Positions 11,322 to 22,540 of a stretch of DNA of 64,000 nucleotides are shown here, piece by piece. The notes beneath the pieces are model-generated. The model ran no database searches, was not told the DNA's origin, and was given only the letters and a program-made list of their open reading frames with translations. The position numbers were made by a program, and so were the translations under genes. How positions within the stretch are numbered: the first letter of the stretch is position 1; each line of letters opens with the position of its first letter. Origin of the DNA: Micropterus salmoides (taxonomy: Eukaryota; Chordata; Actinopteri; Centrarchiformes; Centrarchidae); the NCBI RefSeq assembly GCF_014851395.1, contig NW_024040040.1:15427403-15491402 (forward strand), in the 5' to 3' direction.

Positions 11322-14310
11322 GTGTTAAAAAATATATATATTAAAAATATAATAAATAAATAAAACAGTAAGCGTGTGTGTTTGTGTGTGATAATTTGGT
11401 TTGGTCTGCTTGAGTTGGTATTGCTGTCCTGAGGCTGTTGGGGACTTGTTACTGCAGAGAGCCTCAGGACCAGCTGGCTTTTAGTAGGAGGGGGTATTGG
11501 CCGAGCTCTGCACAGGTTATTTGGTGTCTTTCTCTGCACCTGCAAGATGCTCTTACAGAACTCAGCATGGAAAGATTCTATGATTGTTTTGTCCCATTTG
11601 TCAAATTCATTATTAAGTTTTGGCCCCCAGATCTCGCTACCATAAAGAATTATTGGTTCTAGTACAAATTGGAAAATTTTAAGCCAGATTTCAATTGGAA
11701 TATATATTTTAATGTTTCTTTTTATTGCATAAAAAGCACTCCTTGCTTTGTCCCTCAGATCTTTCACGGCCATGTTGAAGTTCCCTGTGTATGTAATGTT
11801 AAGGCCAAGGTAAGTGTAGTTTTTTGTGTGTTGTAATTTAGTGGTGTCTAGATAGAAATTGTGTGTAACCTGATTTCTGTATTGTTTCTGAAAGATCATT
11901 ATCTTAGTCTTTGCTGTGTTTACTGTCAGGGCCTAGGTCTGACAGAATCTCTGAAGGAGGTTAAGGTGCTGCTGCAAACCTTTAGTAGGTGAGAGCAACA
12001 CTAAGTCATCTGCATACAGCAGACCTCTGATCTCTGTGTCGTTCAGGAGGAGGCCAGGTGCCGTGGAACTCTCTAATTGGTTTGCTAATTCATTGATATA
12101 TAGATTGAAGAGAACTGGACTGAGATTGCATCCCTGCCTCACTCCCCGGCCCTGGGAGAAGTACGCTGTTTGTTTGTTTCCAATCTTTATGGCACATTCA
12201 CTTTTTGTATACATGTTCTTAATCAAATCATGTGTTTTCACCTCCAATGCCACTTTCAAGTAGCCTATAGAAAAGGCCCTCGTGCCAGATGGAATCAAAG
12301 GCTTTTTGGAAGTCAACAAAACAGGCATATACCTTTCTTTTCTTAATGTTTAATTCTTGTTCAATTAGAGTCTGGAGGGTAAATATATGGTCCGTTGTGC
12401 GGCAATTTGGCAGAAAAACAATTTGGCATTTATGCAGAATATTGTGGTTATCAACAAAGTTGACAAGTCGTTTAATAGGTTATTAAACCTTTGTTCCAGA
12501 TGTCTGGAAAAGTTCCAGTTGCTAGAATAGTATTGAGTAGTTTTAGTATAGCCAATCTGATTTTATGGTCTGAGTATAATATGTATAATTTACTAAAGTG
12601 ATTAATCCAAGTATTTCTATCTTGGATTGCCAATTCATCCTGCTGGGTTTTGTTTAGGTTGTTCCATTTCTCCCAGAACTGGTTGGACTCTAAGGATTCC
12701 TCAATTTGACAGAGCTGGTTCTTGCTGTGTTGTTCTTTCTTAGTTTTTAGGGTGTACTTGTATTGTTTCAGAGTGGCCTCATATTGACAGCGTATGTTGT
12801 GGTTATCTGGGTCCCTGTGCTTTTCATATGATAATTTCCATAAAGTTTTCCTTAGGTTTTTGCATTCAGTGTCAAAGCATTTATTATTGTTCATTTGTTG
12901 AGGTTTTGGTTTGGAGGCTTTCAAATTAGACAATGAAGCCAAATGATGAAATATTGAATTGATTTTGTCCACAGCAGAATTTACACCAGAATTATTCTGG
13001 GGAAATGTTTCAGTTAAAAATAAATGAGTTAAATCATGTATGTTTTGATTTTCCAGTGCCTTTTGGTACGCCTCCATGCTGTCTGGGGTCCATCTGTATG
13101 GGTATGTGCTGTTAAACAGTTCACAGGCACTAGGGGCCCCAGACTTAGACTGAGCCCTTTTCAGATAGATAGTGATTTTGCTGTGGTCTGAGAGGGGTGT
13201 GAGGGGGCTGACTGTGAAAGCTCTAAGAGACACTGGATCTAGATCTGGTTAACTTCCTCCTCAAGAATAGAGAAAATATCTGGGTTGTAGTAGGGGGATT
13301 CCGATGGAGGTATATAGATGGCACACATGTAGACATGTTGCTCAGCACAAATCATCTGTTTGTTAATTTTCAACCATATATAAGATTCTTCTTTTTTAAT
13401 AACTGTGATGGACTGGGTCAGTTCTGATTTACACCATATAATCATGCCTCCAGAATCTCTGCCTTAGGTTATTGTGGGATTTTTTGTTGATGGTATAATA
13501 ATCTCAGTGTAGCTGTGAGGACGACCAGTGGAAACATCTTCTCTGTACCATGTCTCCTGTAAAACTATGATGTCAGAATCTTTTAACTCTCTATTAAAAT
13601 CTGGATTTCTGCTCTTTAAACCAAAAGCTGATGATCTCAGACCTTGAATGTTCCAACATGTTACTGTAAACAATTTCATCTCCAAGTGTAATCTGTTCAA
13701 AAATTTGACAAACACCTTAAAAAAACAAATAATAATAATAGTAAACTAGGTATTAAAAATAATACTAGTAACAAACGAAAATGAAAAAAAAAAAGTAAAA
13801 ATTGTAAAAAGAGGAAAATAGTGTTGTAGGTAAATTAATAAAATATTAAACTTTGAGTGAAATTTTAGATCGTATCATGTGTGAAATACTGTTAAGAATT
13901 GTCCTTATATTACTATTCGTTTAAAATGATATCCAACATGCTAAATTATGAATTATTGTGATGTCTCTAAGAGGTCTCTGCTCTTCCACCATGTATATGA
14001 GGCGAGAGCAGAGCAGGTTTAGCATGTGTAATATGTCTGAGTTCACCAGAGGGGGGCAGGGCTGTAGCTCTTCTCACCGCTGCAGCATAGTTCAGTCCAA
14101 TAGGCTGCTGCTCGTGTAGTCTTGGTTCTGCCATTGGGATGAGGGTGGGTATAGGACCTCCAGGCTGGGGGGCTCTCTGGCTGGGTATCAGTGGCCAATG
14201 TTGTGTTGGCTGTGGGTTGTGATGGCGGCCTGGCCGTCCTCTCTGACGGCCGGGGGTGGATGTATGGTGAAGGTCTGGATGGTCTAGGAGGTCCTGGAGG
14301 TCTGCTGGGG

Positions 14311-14342
<32 letters not shown>
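10979..14342 (-). mobile_element. L1/Tx1-like LINE, nearly full ORF2, inserted in an (AG)n/(CT)n tract
   Basis: The minus-strand frames run in order. A proline-rich start lies at about 14310-13967. An AP endonuclease follows (13715-13239: CWNIQGLRSS, IIVLQETWY). A linker is at 13233-12472, then reverse transcriptase (12328-11249: SQGRGVRQGCNLSPVLF, LLYADDLVLLSPT). The YADD catalytic motif is intact, but stops and shifts break ORF2 near 13460, 13236, 12470 and 11930. The 3' UTR holds a CAATAAAGC signal (minus, near 11030). (CT)n runs flank both ends (10979-11005 and 14311-14342), as if the element went into an AG/CT microsatellite. Microsatellite-targeting LINEs are known; the exact clade is my inference. 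Confidence 0.75.
11130..11392. repeat. Minisatellite-like array of GT runs alternating with AT-rich spacers
   Basis: Three to four imperfect units of about 80-100 bp each contain cagtaag followed by (gt)n, then a run of the ttaaaaatataataaataaa type. The array lies in the 3' region of the L1/Tx1-like LINE and is copied into the tail of its last frame, where it encodes only Thr-His and Ile-Lys runs. Confidence 0.7.
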
Positions 14343-14346
<4 letters not shown>

Positions 14347-15424
14347 ATCTTAAGGACAGGACACTTTTAATATATCTCAATCAATGCAGTGATCGTCTGA
14401 CATAGATCTTACAGTGTGTAGTCTTCATTTGCTCTGCAGAGACTAAAGACGCTTTTAATGCGCCGTTAATGGAAAGTGTTTCACTTGCTGGCTCATGAAA
14501 GAGCGATGCAGGCTGCTTTCCAACAGGGTCACCAGTGCCAAGGTGTTTGATGAGTCTCTAAATGTTTGCATCTGCCCAGCTCTGTGACTGTGACAAGCGC
14601 CTGACCAGCGCTTTACTGCGTAACTGCGCGCACAGCCTGGATCACAGTTCATTTCAGTTAATGAAGCAAAATGCAGATTTCAGACTGGTTAAGTTAAAAA
14701 AGGTATGAATGGAAAATGTAGCGAAATTAAGAGTAGTCCTACATTAGATGTACCCACCACTGCTGCAGACATCATCACTGCTGCCTGCAGCTAGAAGTAA
14801 CAGCAGCACAAAAGAAGAAGCTGCACCGGCCTCGACCAACCTTTTTTTCCTCCCTCAACATTTCTATCGGTTACATTTTGTCCGCGAGTGATGTGGAGTG
14901 TGAGTGATTGACTAGTCACTTAGTAAACCGCCTCCTATATGAGCCTGCTCCGAAATCGCCTGAGCCAGGAAGGTAATGCCAAATAAATCTTTACATTAAA
15001 GAGGGGTGACAAAACATAGATTTTGAAATGAAATATGTATAATGCCTCCTCTGCCTATCAGGTGATTAACCGAGCGGTTATTAGTTCGCCTATACTTTTT
15101 ATGTAAGCCCCTACTCAACAAAGTAGTTTACATAATGACAGGCAGCCAGACGCCAACGTCTGCAGCTAACGTAAATGTAACATATGAGTTATATTTATGG
15201 CGGGGTATCACATTGTCAATTACTAAAAGAAAACCATACAAATACACGCTAATTAGGCGTTTTAGGCGACTGTGCGTGACAATTTTCCCACCAGCCTTAA
15301 ACGCACCATTGGCACATTTACCGGCAAATAAATTTTCGGTAAATTTAAGACAATTTAAGACCTTAATTTCCCTGATTTCAATTTAAGACCTTTTAAGACT
15401 TTTTAAGGAGCCGCGGGAACCCTG

Positions 15425-15525
15425 CCATAACATACACAACCATAATCCAGTCTAGACCTTAACATTGCCCTGTTGATCATTAGTGGAGTATCTCTGCCTG
15501 CGCCCCAGAGGGAATGCATTACATC
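15425..15525 (-). mobile_element. I/Nimb-type LINE, short piece between hAT and Tc1
   Basis: On the minus strand this translates as LDVMHSLWGAGRDTPLMINR, then AMLRSRLDYGCVCYG. It continues into 8801 downstream and, less clearly, from 17000 upstream. It is part of the thumb/connection region of the LINE reverse transcriptase, stranded between two later insertions. Confidence 0.75.
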
Positions 15526-16946
15526 CAGGTGCTGGTCATATAATTAGAATATCATCATAAAGTTGATTTATTTCAGTAATTCCATTCAAAAAGTGAAACT
15601 TGTATAATGTATACATTCATTCCACACACAGACTGATATATTTCAAGTGTTCATTCCTTTTAATTTTGATGATTATAACTGACAACTAATGAAAACCCTA
15701 AAATCATTATCTTAGAAAATTTGAATATTGTGAAAAGGTTCAATATTGAAGACACCTGGTGCCACACTCTAATCAGCTAATTAACTCAAAACACCTGCAA
15801 AGGCCTTTAAATAGTCTCTCAGTCTAGCTCTGTAGGCTACACAATCATGGGGAAGACTGCTGACTTGACAGCTGTCCAAAAGACGACTTAGACGACATTG
15901 ACACCTTACACAAGGAGGGCAAGACACAAAAGGTCATTGCTAAAGAGGCTGGCTGTTCACAGAGCTCTGTGTCCAAGCATATTAATAGAGAGGCGAAGGG
16001 AAGGAAAAGATGTGGTAGAAAAAAGTGTACAAGCAATAGCCGCAGCCTGGAGAGGATTGTGAAACAACCCATTCAAAAATGTGGGGGAGATTCACAAAGA
16101 GTGGACTGCAGCTGGAGTCAGTGCTTCAAGAACCACCACACACACACGTATGCAAGACATGGGTTTCAGCTGTCGCATTCCTTGTGTCAGGTCACTCTTG
16201 AACAAGACACAGCATCAGAAGCATCTCGCCTGGGCTAAAGACAAAAAGGACTGGACTGCTGCTGAGTGGTCCAAAGTTATGTTCTCTGATGAAAGTAAAT
16301 TTTGGATTTCCTTTGGAAATCAAGGTCCCAGAGTCTGGAGGAAGAGAGGAGAGGCACAGAATCCACGTTGCTTGAAGTCCAGTGTAAAGTTCCCACACTC
16401 AGTGATGGTTTGGGGTGCCATGTCATCTGCTGGTGTTGGTCCACTGTGTTTTCTGAGGTCCAAGCAAAACTCGCCTGACCTTATCCCTATAGAAAATCTA
16501 TGGGGTATTGTGAAGAGGAAGATGCGATACGCCAGACCCAACAATGCAGAAGAGCTGAAGGCCACTATCAGAGCAACCTGGGCTCTCATAACACCTGAGC
16601 AGTGCTACAGACTGATCGACTCGCCACGCCGCATTGCTGCAGTAATTCAGGCAAAAGGAGCCCCGACTAAGTATTGAGTTCTGTACACGCTCATACTTTT
16701 CAGTTGGCAACATTTCTAAAATCCTTTTTTTATTGGTCTTAAGTAATATTCTAATTTTCGGAGATACTGAATTTGGGATTTTCATTAGTTGTCAGTTTTA
16801 ATCATCACAATTAAATGAAATAAACATTTGAAATATATCAGTCTGTGTGTAATGAATGAATATAATATCCAAGTTTCACTTTTTGAATGGAATTACTGAA
16901 ATAAATAAACTTTTTGATGATATTCTAATTATATGACCAGCACCTG
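15526..16946 (+). mobile_element. Tc1-like transposon with internally deleted transposase
   Basis: Inverted ends begin CAGGTGCTGGTCATATAATT and end with its complement; a TA remains on the right flank (16947-16948). The transposase starts near 15847. The best frame is 16081-16677, with HTH-derived sequence, the first catalytic Asp in FSDESKFW and the late block SPDLIPIENLW carrying the Glu. About 50 residues between FLRSK and QNSPDL are missing, which removes the second Asp, and there are stops upstream. It is a dead, non-autonomous copy. Confidence 0.9.
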
Positions 16947-17396
16947 TATATCACTTTTTCACTCGTTTACTACATTATTTATTTGCTTTCTCCATGTTAG
17001 CTTCTCAATGAAGTGCACACACAAAATTTTGAATTCTTTTACCCTCTCAATTGCTTATTCATACAAAAATAAACCACCACATTCAGTTTTCTTATTACCA
17101 AATATTATGTACTTTGACTTATCTACTGAGATCTTAAATCCCCACTGTTCACCCCAACTGGCTACCTTGTTCAGTGTTACTTGCATTTGCTCAGTTATTT
17201 GTTACTTGTTTCCTGCCCCTTTTCCAGATGGCCCCATCGGCTGCAAACAGAGATTTTCCAAAATTATTCCCACTTCCTTCAAATATATCATTTATCATAA
17301 TGTTGAAAAGGACTGGACTTGTTACACTTCCCTGAGGTGTTCCATTATCAATACCTGTGCCATCTGAAAATGCATTTTCAATCCTAACTTGAATGC
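16947..17396 (-). mobile_element. I/Nimb-type LINE, RT palm segment with altered catalytic motif
   Basis: The minus strand reads RIENAFSDGTG, then GTPQGSVTSPVLFN (RT motif), then SLFAADGAIWKRG. The usual FADD box is FAAD here, so one catalytic Asp is replaced by Ala. Further on the frame shifts, but KISVDKSKYIIFGNKKT remains readable. It joins 17909 in frame after removal of the Rex1-like insert. Confidence 0.8.
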
Positions 17397-17903
17397 ATCC
17401 TCATCTCATCCATCACAGTCTGGTTTGGCAGTCTTGACTCATTTTCCCGGAAGAAATTACAGCGTATCATTAACAGAGCATCTAAAGTTATCGGTTCACC
17501 TTTATCATCCCTTGAATCACTCTATCACAAACGGACACTATGCAGAGCCCACAAGATAATTTCTGATGCTTCCCATCCTGCACACCTCACCTTCAAACTA
17601 CTGCCCTCTAGGAGGCATTACAGGACAATAGTCTGCAGAACAACTCGCTTTAAAAACAGTTTTATTCCAAAAGCGATACACATTCTGAACTCTGATCTCT
17701 GAACGCTGAGGATAGTGGATTAAGCATGACCCCTCATGTATTATGTATTATATATAGTAATGTGGTGTCTGTATGTACATGTATGTTACTTTATATGTTA
17801 ATGTCTAAATATCTATTGTCTAAATGTTGGAACCTGTATCAAAAAGCTGTACTGGAAACAAATTCCACCAGCCTGGCTGTGTGGTCGTTAAATTAAATCA
17901 ATC
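17397..17903 (+). mobile_element. Rex1/Babar-like LINE 3' fragment
   Basis: The plus-strand translation LQRIINRASKVIGS, SLESLYHKRTLCRAHKII and KLLPSRRHYRTIVCRTTRFK matches what I know of the C-terminal region of Rex1-type reverse transcriptases in fish. A 3' UTR follows and ends in an AATC-rich tail. AATGC repeats on both sides (17392-17396 and 17904-17908), giving a 5-bp target duplication. It is 5'-truncated. Confidence 0.75.
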
Positions 17904-17908
17904 AATGC

Positions 17909-18109
17909 TCCTGTTCTTCAAGAAATTTTGTATCCAGTTAAGCATCCGCCCTCCTTCCACAGCATGTCATACGCCTTTTCAATATCAAGAAAAAAAGCCA
18001 TTAATACTTCTTTATTCACCATTGCTTTCTTAATATCATTATCAAGGGAAATTACAGCATCCATGGTACTTCTCCCTCTAAGGAAGCCACTTTGTACTGG
18101 TGTAAACCA
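17909..18109 (-). mobile_element. I/Nimb-type LINE, RT fingers/palm segment
   Basis: The minus strand reads FTPVQSGFLRGRSTMDAVI, then FLDIEKAYDMLWKEG (the first catalytic Asp of the palm), then GRMLNWIQNFLKNRS with one frameshift. Upstream it connects to 35466 (YKLEKKG) once the 17-kb insert is removed. Downstream it connects to 17396. Confidence 0.85.
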
Positions 18110-18359
18110 CACTGAAAAAAGCATACATGACACAACTGATTTATGTTCCTTCTCTGAAAATATGTCAGTCATGTAGAATTATTCTAATCTTGAGGGATAT
18201 TTAATTTTTAAGTCTCAGTCATGTTAAGGGCAAAGGAAGTTGTTGTGTTTTGTCTGGAAACTCCGCCCACTGGGAGCAGCTCTCTGAATGAAAACTTCAC
18301 CAAGGGCACCATATTTTTGATTTGGTCGGTTGAATTCATCAGTCTGTACAGCTCTTCAC

Positions 18360-18750
18360 ACAGTAATGGTTAATACAACTTTGTCATATGTTGGTCAGAA
18401 ATGGATGTAGTCACGTTAGGTGCATCGTGACTGTGTTGAGGTTTTTATCTGCCAGTAACATTGAGCAACACGAATTAGTCAATGTCAAAGTCAAGGTTAG
18501 CTAACATTACCACTCGTTAGCGTTAGCTTTGCTAAAGCCCTTCAATGCTTGGAGAGTTCTCCACAAGGTAAAGGTAATTAAATCTTGTCAAATGTCTGTC
18601 TGCATTATAGATATTCCTGTTAGACGCATTATGTTCACTGAGCTGAGGTTTTTAAGGACTAAGTTAGCAAAAACGAGCAACATGAATAGTTAATAGTAAT
18701 GCTAAGGTTAGCTAACGTTGCTACTTGCTAACGTTAGCTATGCTAATGAG
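18360..18750. repeat. Imperfect direct repeat, two units of about 195 bp, rich in gttagctaacgtt
   Basis: Unit 1 (about 18360-18545) and unit 2 (about 18570-18745) share in order a cttgtcaaatgt/ctttgtcatatgt segment, a ctgaggttttt-like segment, agcaaca-gaat, aaggttagctaac and cgttagct-tgctaa. They lie near the left end of the 17-kb block, where subterminal repeats would be expected in an EnSpm-type element. Confidence 0.6.
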
Positions 18751-19271
18751 GGTGACTTTTGTTTTTAATGTTAGAATTCAGCTAGATTTTCAAGGCTAGT
18801 AAGCTGTATATAGCTGATAGTCAACATCGACTGCACTATCATTCTGTGGGAAACACTGTTTAAATTAGATTGTCAAGACTTTCAAAAGATCCTGGGTATT
18901 TTCTTGCGTCAATCTTAGGTAAAATCTAATGCAGTCTAATACAGCCCTGTAATAAATCCTGCTGCCTTGAAGGTTATAAGGTGCAGTATTTGTTGTCAAA
19001 GACCACAAATTCTACTGAGTCTGCCTGTAATTTTGACATTTATGCAGCATTTTGGTTGTTTGGTAATGAAGGTACTAAAGAAATGTTGTGTATATGATGA
19101 AATTTTTAAGGACTGACTTAGGATGATGACATTGATGTTCGGCGGGAATGCATACTCAAGGGGCTGTGTGTGTACCTCAATGAAGACCTGGAAAAATGAG
19201 CGAGAGAATACTGGGTTCAGTACTTTTGAGATTGACATCACCTCTACAGTACCATTAATGTCACCATCGAT

Positions 19272-19455
19272 CTCCTTACAATGCTCTCATCCTTATTTTA
19301 GCCACTTTCACAGTTAACTGTGTACATACTGTTGATAGTATTTACTGTTTGTTTTTGTAAGCAGTGTTTTCATCAATCTGATCACCTTAGCATTTTCAGA
19401 AAGCAAGCTAGCTTAGCTATTCAGCAAGGCTGTCGGCTACTAAAATGAAGAAAAG
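19272..19455. repeat. Left arm of a diverged inverted repeat that flanks the Penelope-like element
   Basis: The segment from atctccttaca through ttagccactttc and gctactaaaatgaa recurs inverted at about 22541-22690. The arms differ by many substitutions and small gaps. The Penelope-like element sits between them, so it entered an older palindromic element. Confidence 0.55.
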
Positions 19456-19807
19456 CAGTATAGTATGGCTTATGAAGAGTGCTGTCAGCTGTATGGAGTT
19501 TTGCTCAGTCTGTGTGTAAGTTCTCACTCAAACTGATGCTGATAAAAGGGCAAAATGGGCAGATAACATTAGGAAGGAGACATTCACCATCACCAGTCGG
19601 TCCATGGTGCATAGCAGGTATTTTGGACACGTGAGAACAGCCGAGAACAGGCACCTGCCAGGGGCTCATACAGCCTGTTGTTTATCTTCTGTGGTTTATC
19701 AGTGAAGTGTGGATTTGCACACTGAAGTCTGTGTTAGTGACAAGACACATAAATCTGCTTTATGCTTGTGTCCTATGAAATGCCTGTATCCTAACAACAT
19801 TATTATA

Positions 19808-22528
19808 GATGTCTATGAAGATTCTCAGTCACCCAGGTCATAGTTATCCAACGAAGGTTAAAGTCAAGGGCAACTGGACTTGGTTGAAGATACTGGAAGA
19901 CGTTTCGTCCCTCATCCAAAGGACTTCTAATCATTTTGGGATGAACACCCTCAGATTGGTACGGGAGTATGAAAGGACAGCCAGGAAAATTGCAGACTAC
20001 AGGAACCATCTACGATTTAACCTGAGATGCCGACAAAACAAACTTATTCCCAACAGCCTACACTTAGGCTCTACGGTAAAAGAACACAGAGCCGGAATAA
20101 TCCTGGAGAAAGCGCAACACCAGCTACTGAATGAGAGAGTGAGACAGATACATTTCACAATTGAAGCCCTGAACAAAGAATTGGACAACATACACCACAA
20201 ACTAGAAACATATCTGCCCAGTACAGCACTGGGAAAGGTCATGGACTTTGTGCTGAGATAGCACAGCTATGTCCAGAGCATCTGCACTAACAGAACAGGA
20301 GAAAGGACAACAATCCCACAACACATGAAACAGACAATAGATGGGTGAAAAACTTGTCAGATAGGGAACTCACCCAACCAGAGAAAGACGTTCTGGTCAA
20401 AGGATTAAACTTTGCCATTACACCACAGCATCTACCTATAGTAGACCTCATCACAGCCACAGAATCGGCCATTAGGAAAAACAAATTAACAGAAACAGAA
20501 GCGAAACAGCTCAGACTAAAGGTATCCGCAGCCCTTTCTAATGTGAAGGACCCCCCTTCCAACCTCACCATCCAAGAAAGGAAAGCTGTGACATCTCTGA
20601 ACAAGGATCAAAACATCACTATCCTACCTGCTGACAAAGGAAGATGCACGGTAGTCCTTATCACAGCGTACTACCAGAACAAAGTCAACACACTACTAAT
20701 GGACTCAAACACATATGAGACACTGAGACGAGACCCAACCAGCGGATACAAGAAAAAGGCCATAGAATGTCTACAACAGCTACAGAAAGACAACACCATC
20801 ACCCGTGAACAATATTACCATTTGTATCCTGGAGAAGCCATTCCATGCATTTATGGACTACCGAAGATACACAAAGAAGGAGCCCCACTCAGGCCGATTA
20901 TCAGCAGCATTAACTCGGTCACCTACAACATTGCCAAACACATTTCTACCATCTTAGCTCCTTTGGTGGGAAACACGCCTCACCACATCCAAAACTCTAT
21001 TGACTTTGTAAACAAAGTTCGAGGACTAAAACTGGATCCAGATGAAACCATGGTATCCTATGACGTGACTTCTTTGTTCACCTGCATGCCCACCATAGAG
21101 GCAGTAGAAACTGTTAGGAAACAGCTACCACAAGACAACAGAACTAGCCTCAGCCCTGACCAGATCTGTAAATTACTCGACCTCTGTCTAAACACCACCT
21201 ACTTCCAGTACAACGGAGGATTCTACAAACAGAAGCATGGCTGTGCCATGGGCTCACCGGTATCCCCGATTGTGGCGAACATCTACATGGAAGAAGTGGA
21301 GAACAAAGCCCTCAACTCCTTCAGAGGAACAGCACCGAGCCACTGGTACAAATATGTGGACGACACCTAGGTCAAAATTAAAAGCCAGGAAGTGCAAGCC
21401 TTCACAGAACACATCAACTCTGTGGACAGTAATATCAAGTTCACACGAGTTCACAACAACAGTTTGGCCTTCCTGTACTGTGCTGTACACATTGAAGAGG
21501 ACAGGAGCCTGCAGATTGGTGTTTACAGAAAACCCACACACAGAGACCAATATCTACTCTTCGATTCACACCACCCACTGGAGCACAAGCTAGGGGTCAT
21601 GAGAACACTACACCACAGAGCGGAAAACATACCAACAAATGCCCAAGCCAGAGAGAAGGAACAGAAACACCTGAAGGGGGCACTTACAGCCTGTGGATAC
21701 CCTAAATGGACCTTTGTGAAAACAGCCACAAGATCCAAGAAGAACAAAACTACAGGGGATGAGGAAAAGAAGGTCAAACGCAACAACATTGTGATTCCAT
21801 ACGTGTCTGGAGTATCAGAGAAACTCAGGGGGATCATCCCTGTGTTTTTTAAACCCAAGAACACACTAAGACAGATGCTGGTACACCCCAAAGACCGCAC
21901 ACCCAAACACAAGAAAAGCAATCTAGCGTATGCGGTCCAATGCAGTGAGGAATGCACAGACCTGTATATTGGGGAGACTAAACAACCACTACACAAACGC
22001 ATGGCTCAACACAGAAGGGCCAACTCCTCAGGTCAAGACTCTGCAGTCTACTTACATCTGAAGGACAGAGGACACTTGTTTGAGGACCACCAGGTGCACA
22101 TTTTAGACAGAGAAGATGGATGGTTTGAAAGAGGTGTCAAGGAACTACACCCGGGTCGAGAAGCCGTCATTGAACAGAGGAGGGGGGTCTACGCCACCAC
22201 TTATCCCCCACTTACAATGCTATCCTTTCATCACTTCCCAGGAAACTCAACAAACGTAACCTATTAGCCTCAGGTGAAGATACCAACGATGGTCGTTCAG
22301 TCTTGGCCACCAGTAGTCCTAACGACTGTAACGACTGTCGTTACAGCAACAAGGAACACTAACGACCCAGCAGTATCGATGACCCGGGATAACGACCCCA
22401 CTGAGGTTAAATAGCTGAGTTTCCCTGCCAGTCAGTCAGAATTGAAGAAGTCCTTTGGATGAGGGACGAAACGTCTTCCAGTATCTTCAACCAAGTCCAG
22501 TTGCCCATGACTTCAACCTTCGTTGGAT
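19808..22528 (+). mobile_element. Penelope-like retroelement (RT + GIY-YIG), nearly intact
   Basis: Target duplications AACATTATTATA (19796-19807 and 22529-22540) bound the element. Terminal sequences 19844-19928 and 22446-22530 are inverted copies of each other, about 85 bp each with few differences. Between them are an N-terminal frame (19809-20261) and the RT plus endonuclease frames (20345-22267). Animal Penelope elements combine a telomerase-like RT with a GIY-YIG nuclease and carry terminal repeats, and all of these are visible. It is damaged by a frame break near 20262-20344 and a stop at 21368. Confidence 0.9.
20345..22267 (+). pseudogene. Penelope-type reverse transcriptase/GIY-YIG endonuclease, one nonsense codon
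   Basis: The RT motifs appear in order: ILPADKGRCTVV, YGLPKIHKEGAPLRPI, MVSYDVTSLFT, KHGCAMGSPVSPIVANIYME and the catalytic KYVDDT. A TAG at 21368-21370 follows directly; one substitution from TGG (Trp) would explain it. The frame then continues at once (VKIKSQEVQAF) to the C-terminal GIY-YIG nuclease (LYIGETKQPLHKRMAQHRR and the Glu in REAVIEQRRG). The stop falls just after the catalytic box, so a truncated product would lack the rest of the RT and the nuclease. Confidence 0.9.
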
Positions 22529-22540
22529 AACATTATTATA

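Larger units (their letters stand above)
9784..15053. mobile_element. Inner hAT-like element, copy 1, interrupted by an L1/Tx1-like LINE
   Basis: It starts CAGGGGCGTTTTTAAG and ends in a decayed inverse (about AATGCCTCCTCTG). Candidate 8-bp flanks CTTATAAT and CCTATCAG match at five of eight positions. Its body at 10640-10985 and 14345-14480 aligns by eye, nearly continuously, with 39100-39740 of the second copy (37657-40408). The second copy lacks the LINE, so this element is a host for that insertion. No transposase frame is left. Confidence 0.6.
8802..15424. mobile_element. Outer hAT-like DNA transposon (CAGGGTTC ends), inserted in the LINE
   Basis: The left end begins CAGGGTTCTTGCACCATT and the right end is the inverted GGGAACCCTG. 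Both ends share inverted subterminal runs of the aagtcttaaa / ttaagacctt type. The flanks repeat CCATA (8797-8801 and 15425-15429), a 5-bp target duplication. Removing the block restores the LINE reading frame RLDYGCVCYGTAAETN. The body holds a MITE-like hairpin (about 9010-9170, acacctggcatt / caggtgtaaatg), then a second hAT from 9784. I see no transposase gene. The hAT assignment rests on the termini; a 5-bp duplication would fit the hAT5-type group. Confidence 0.7.

Noticed and set aside
13967..14380. Pro/Arg-rich frame with ERERER repeat
   Set aside because: The ERERER run is the translated (CT)n microsatellite. Only the part after it may belong to the LINE; it is not a separate gene.
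18360..18750. Repeats considered as a CRISPR-like or satellite array
   Set aside because: Only two diverged units of about 195 bp without uniform spacers, in a eukaryotic transposon context.
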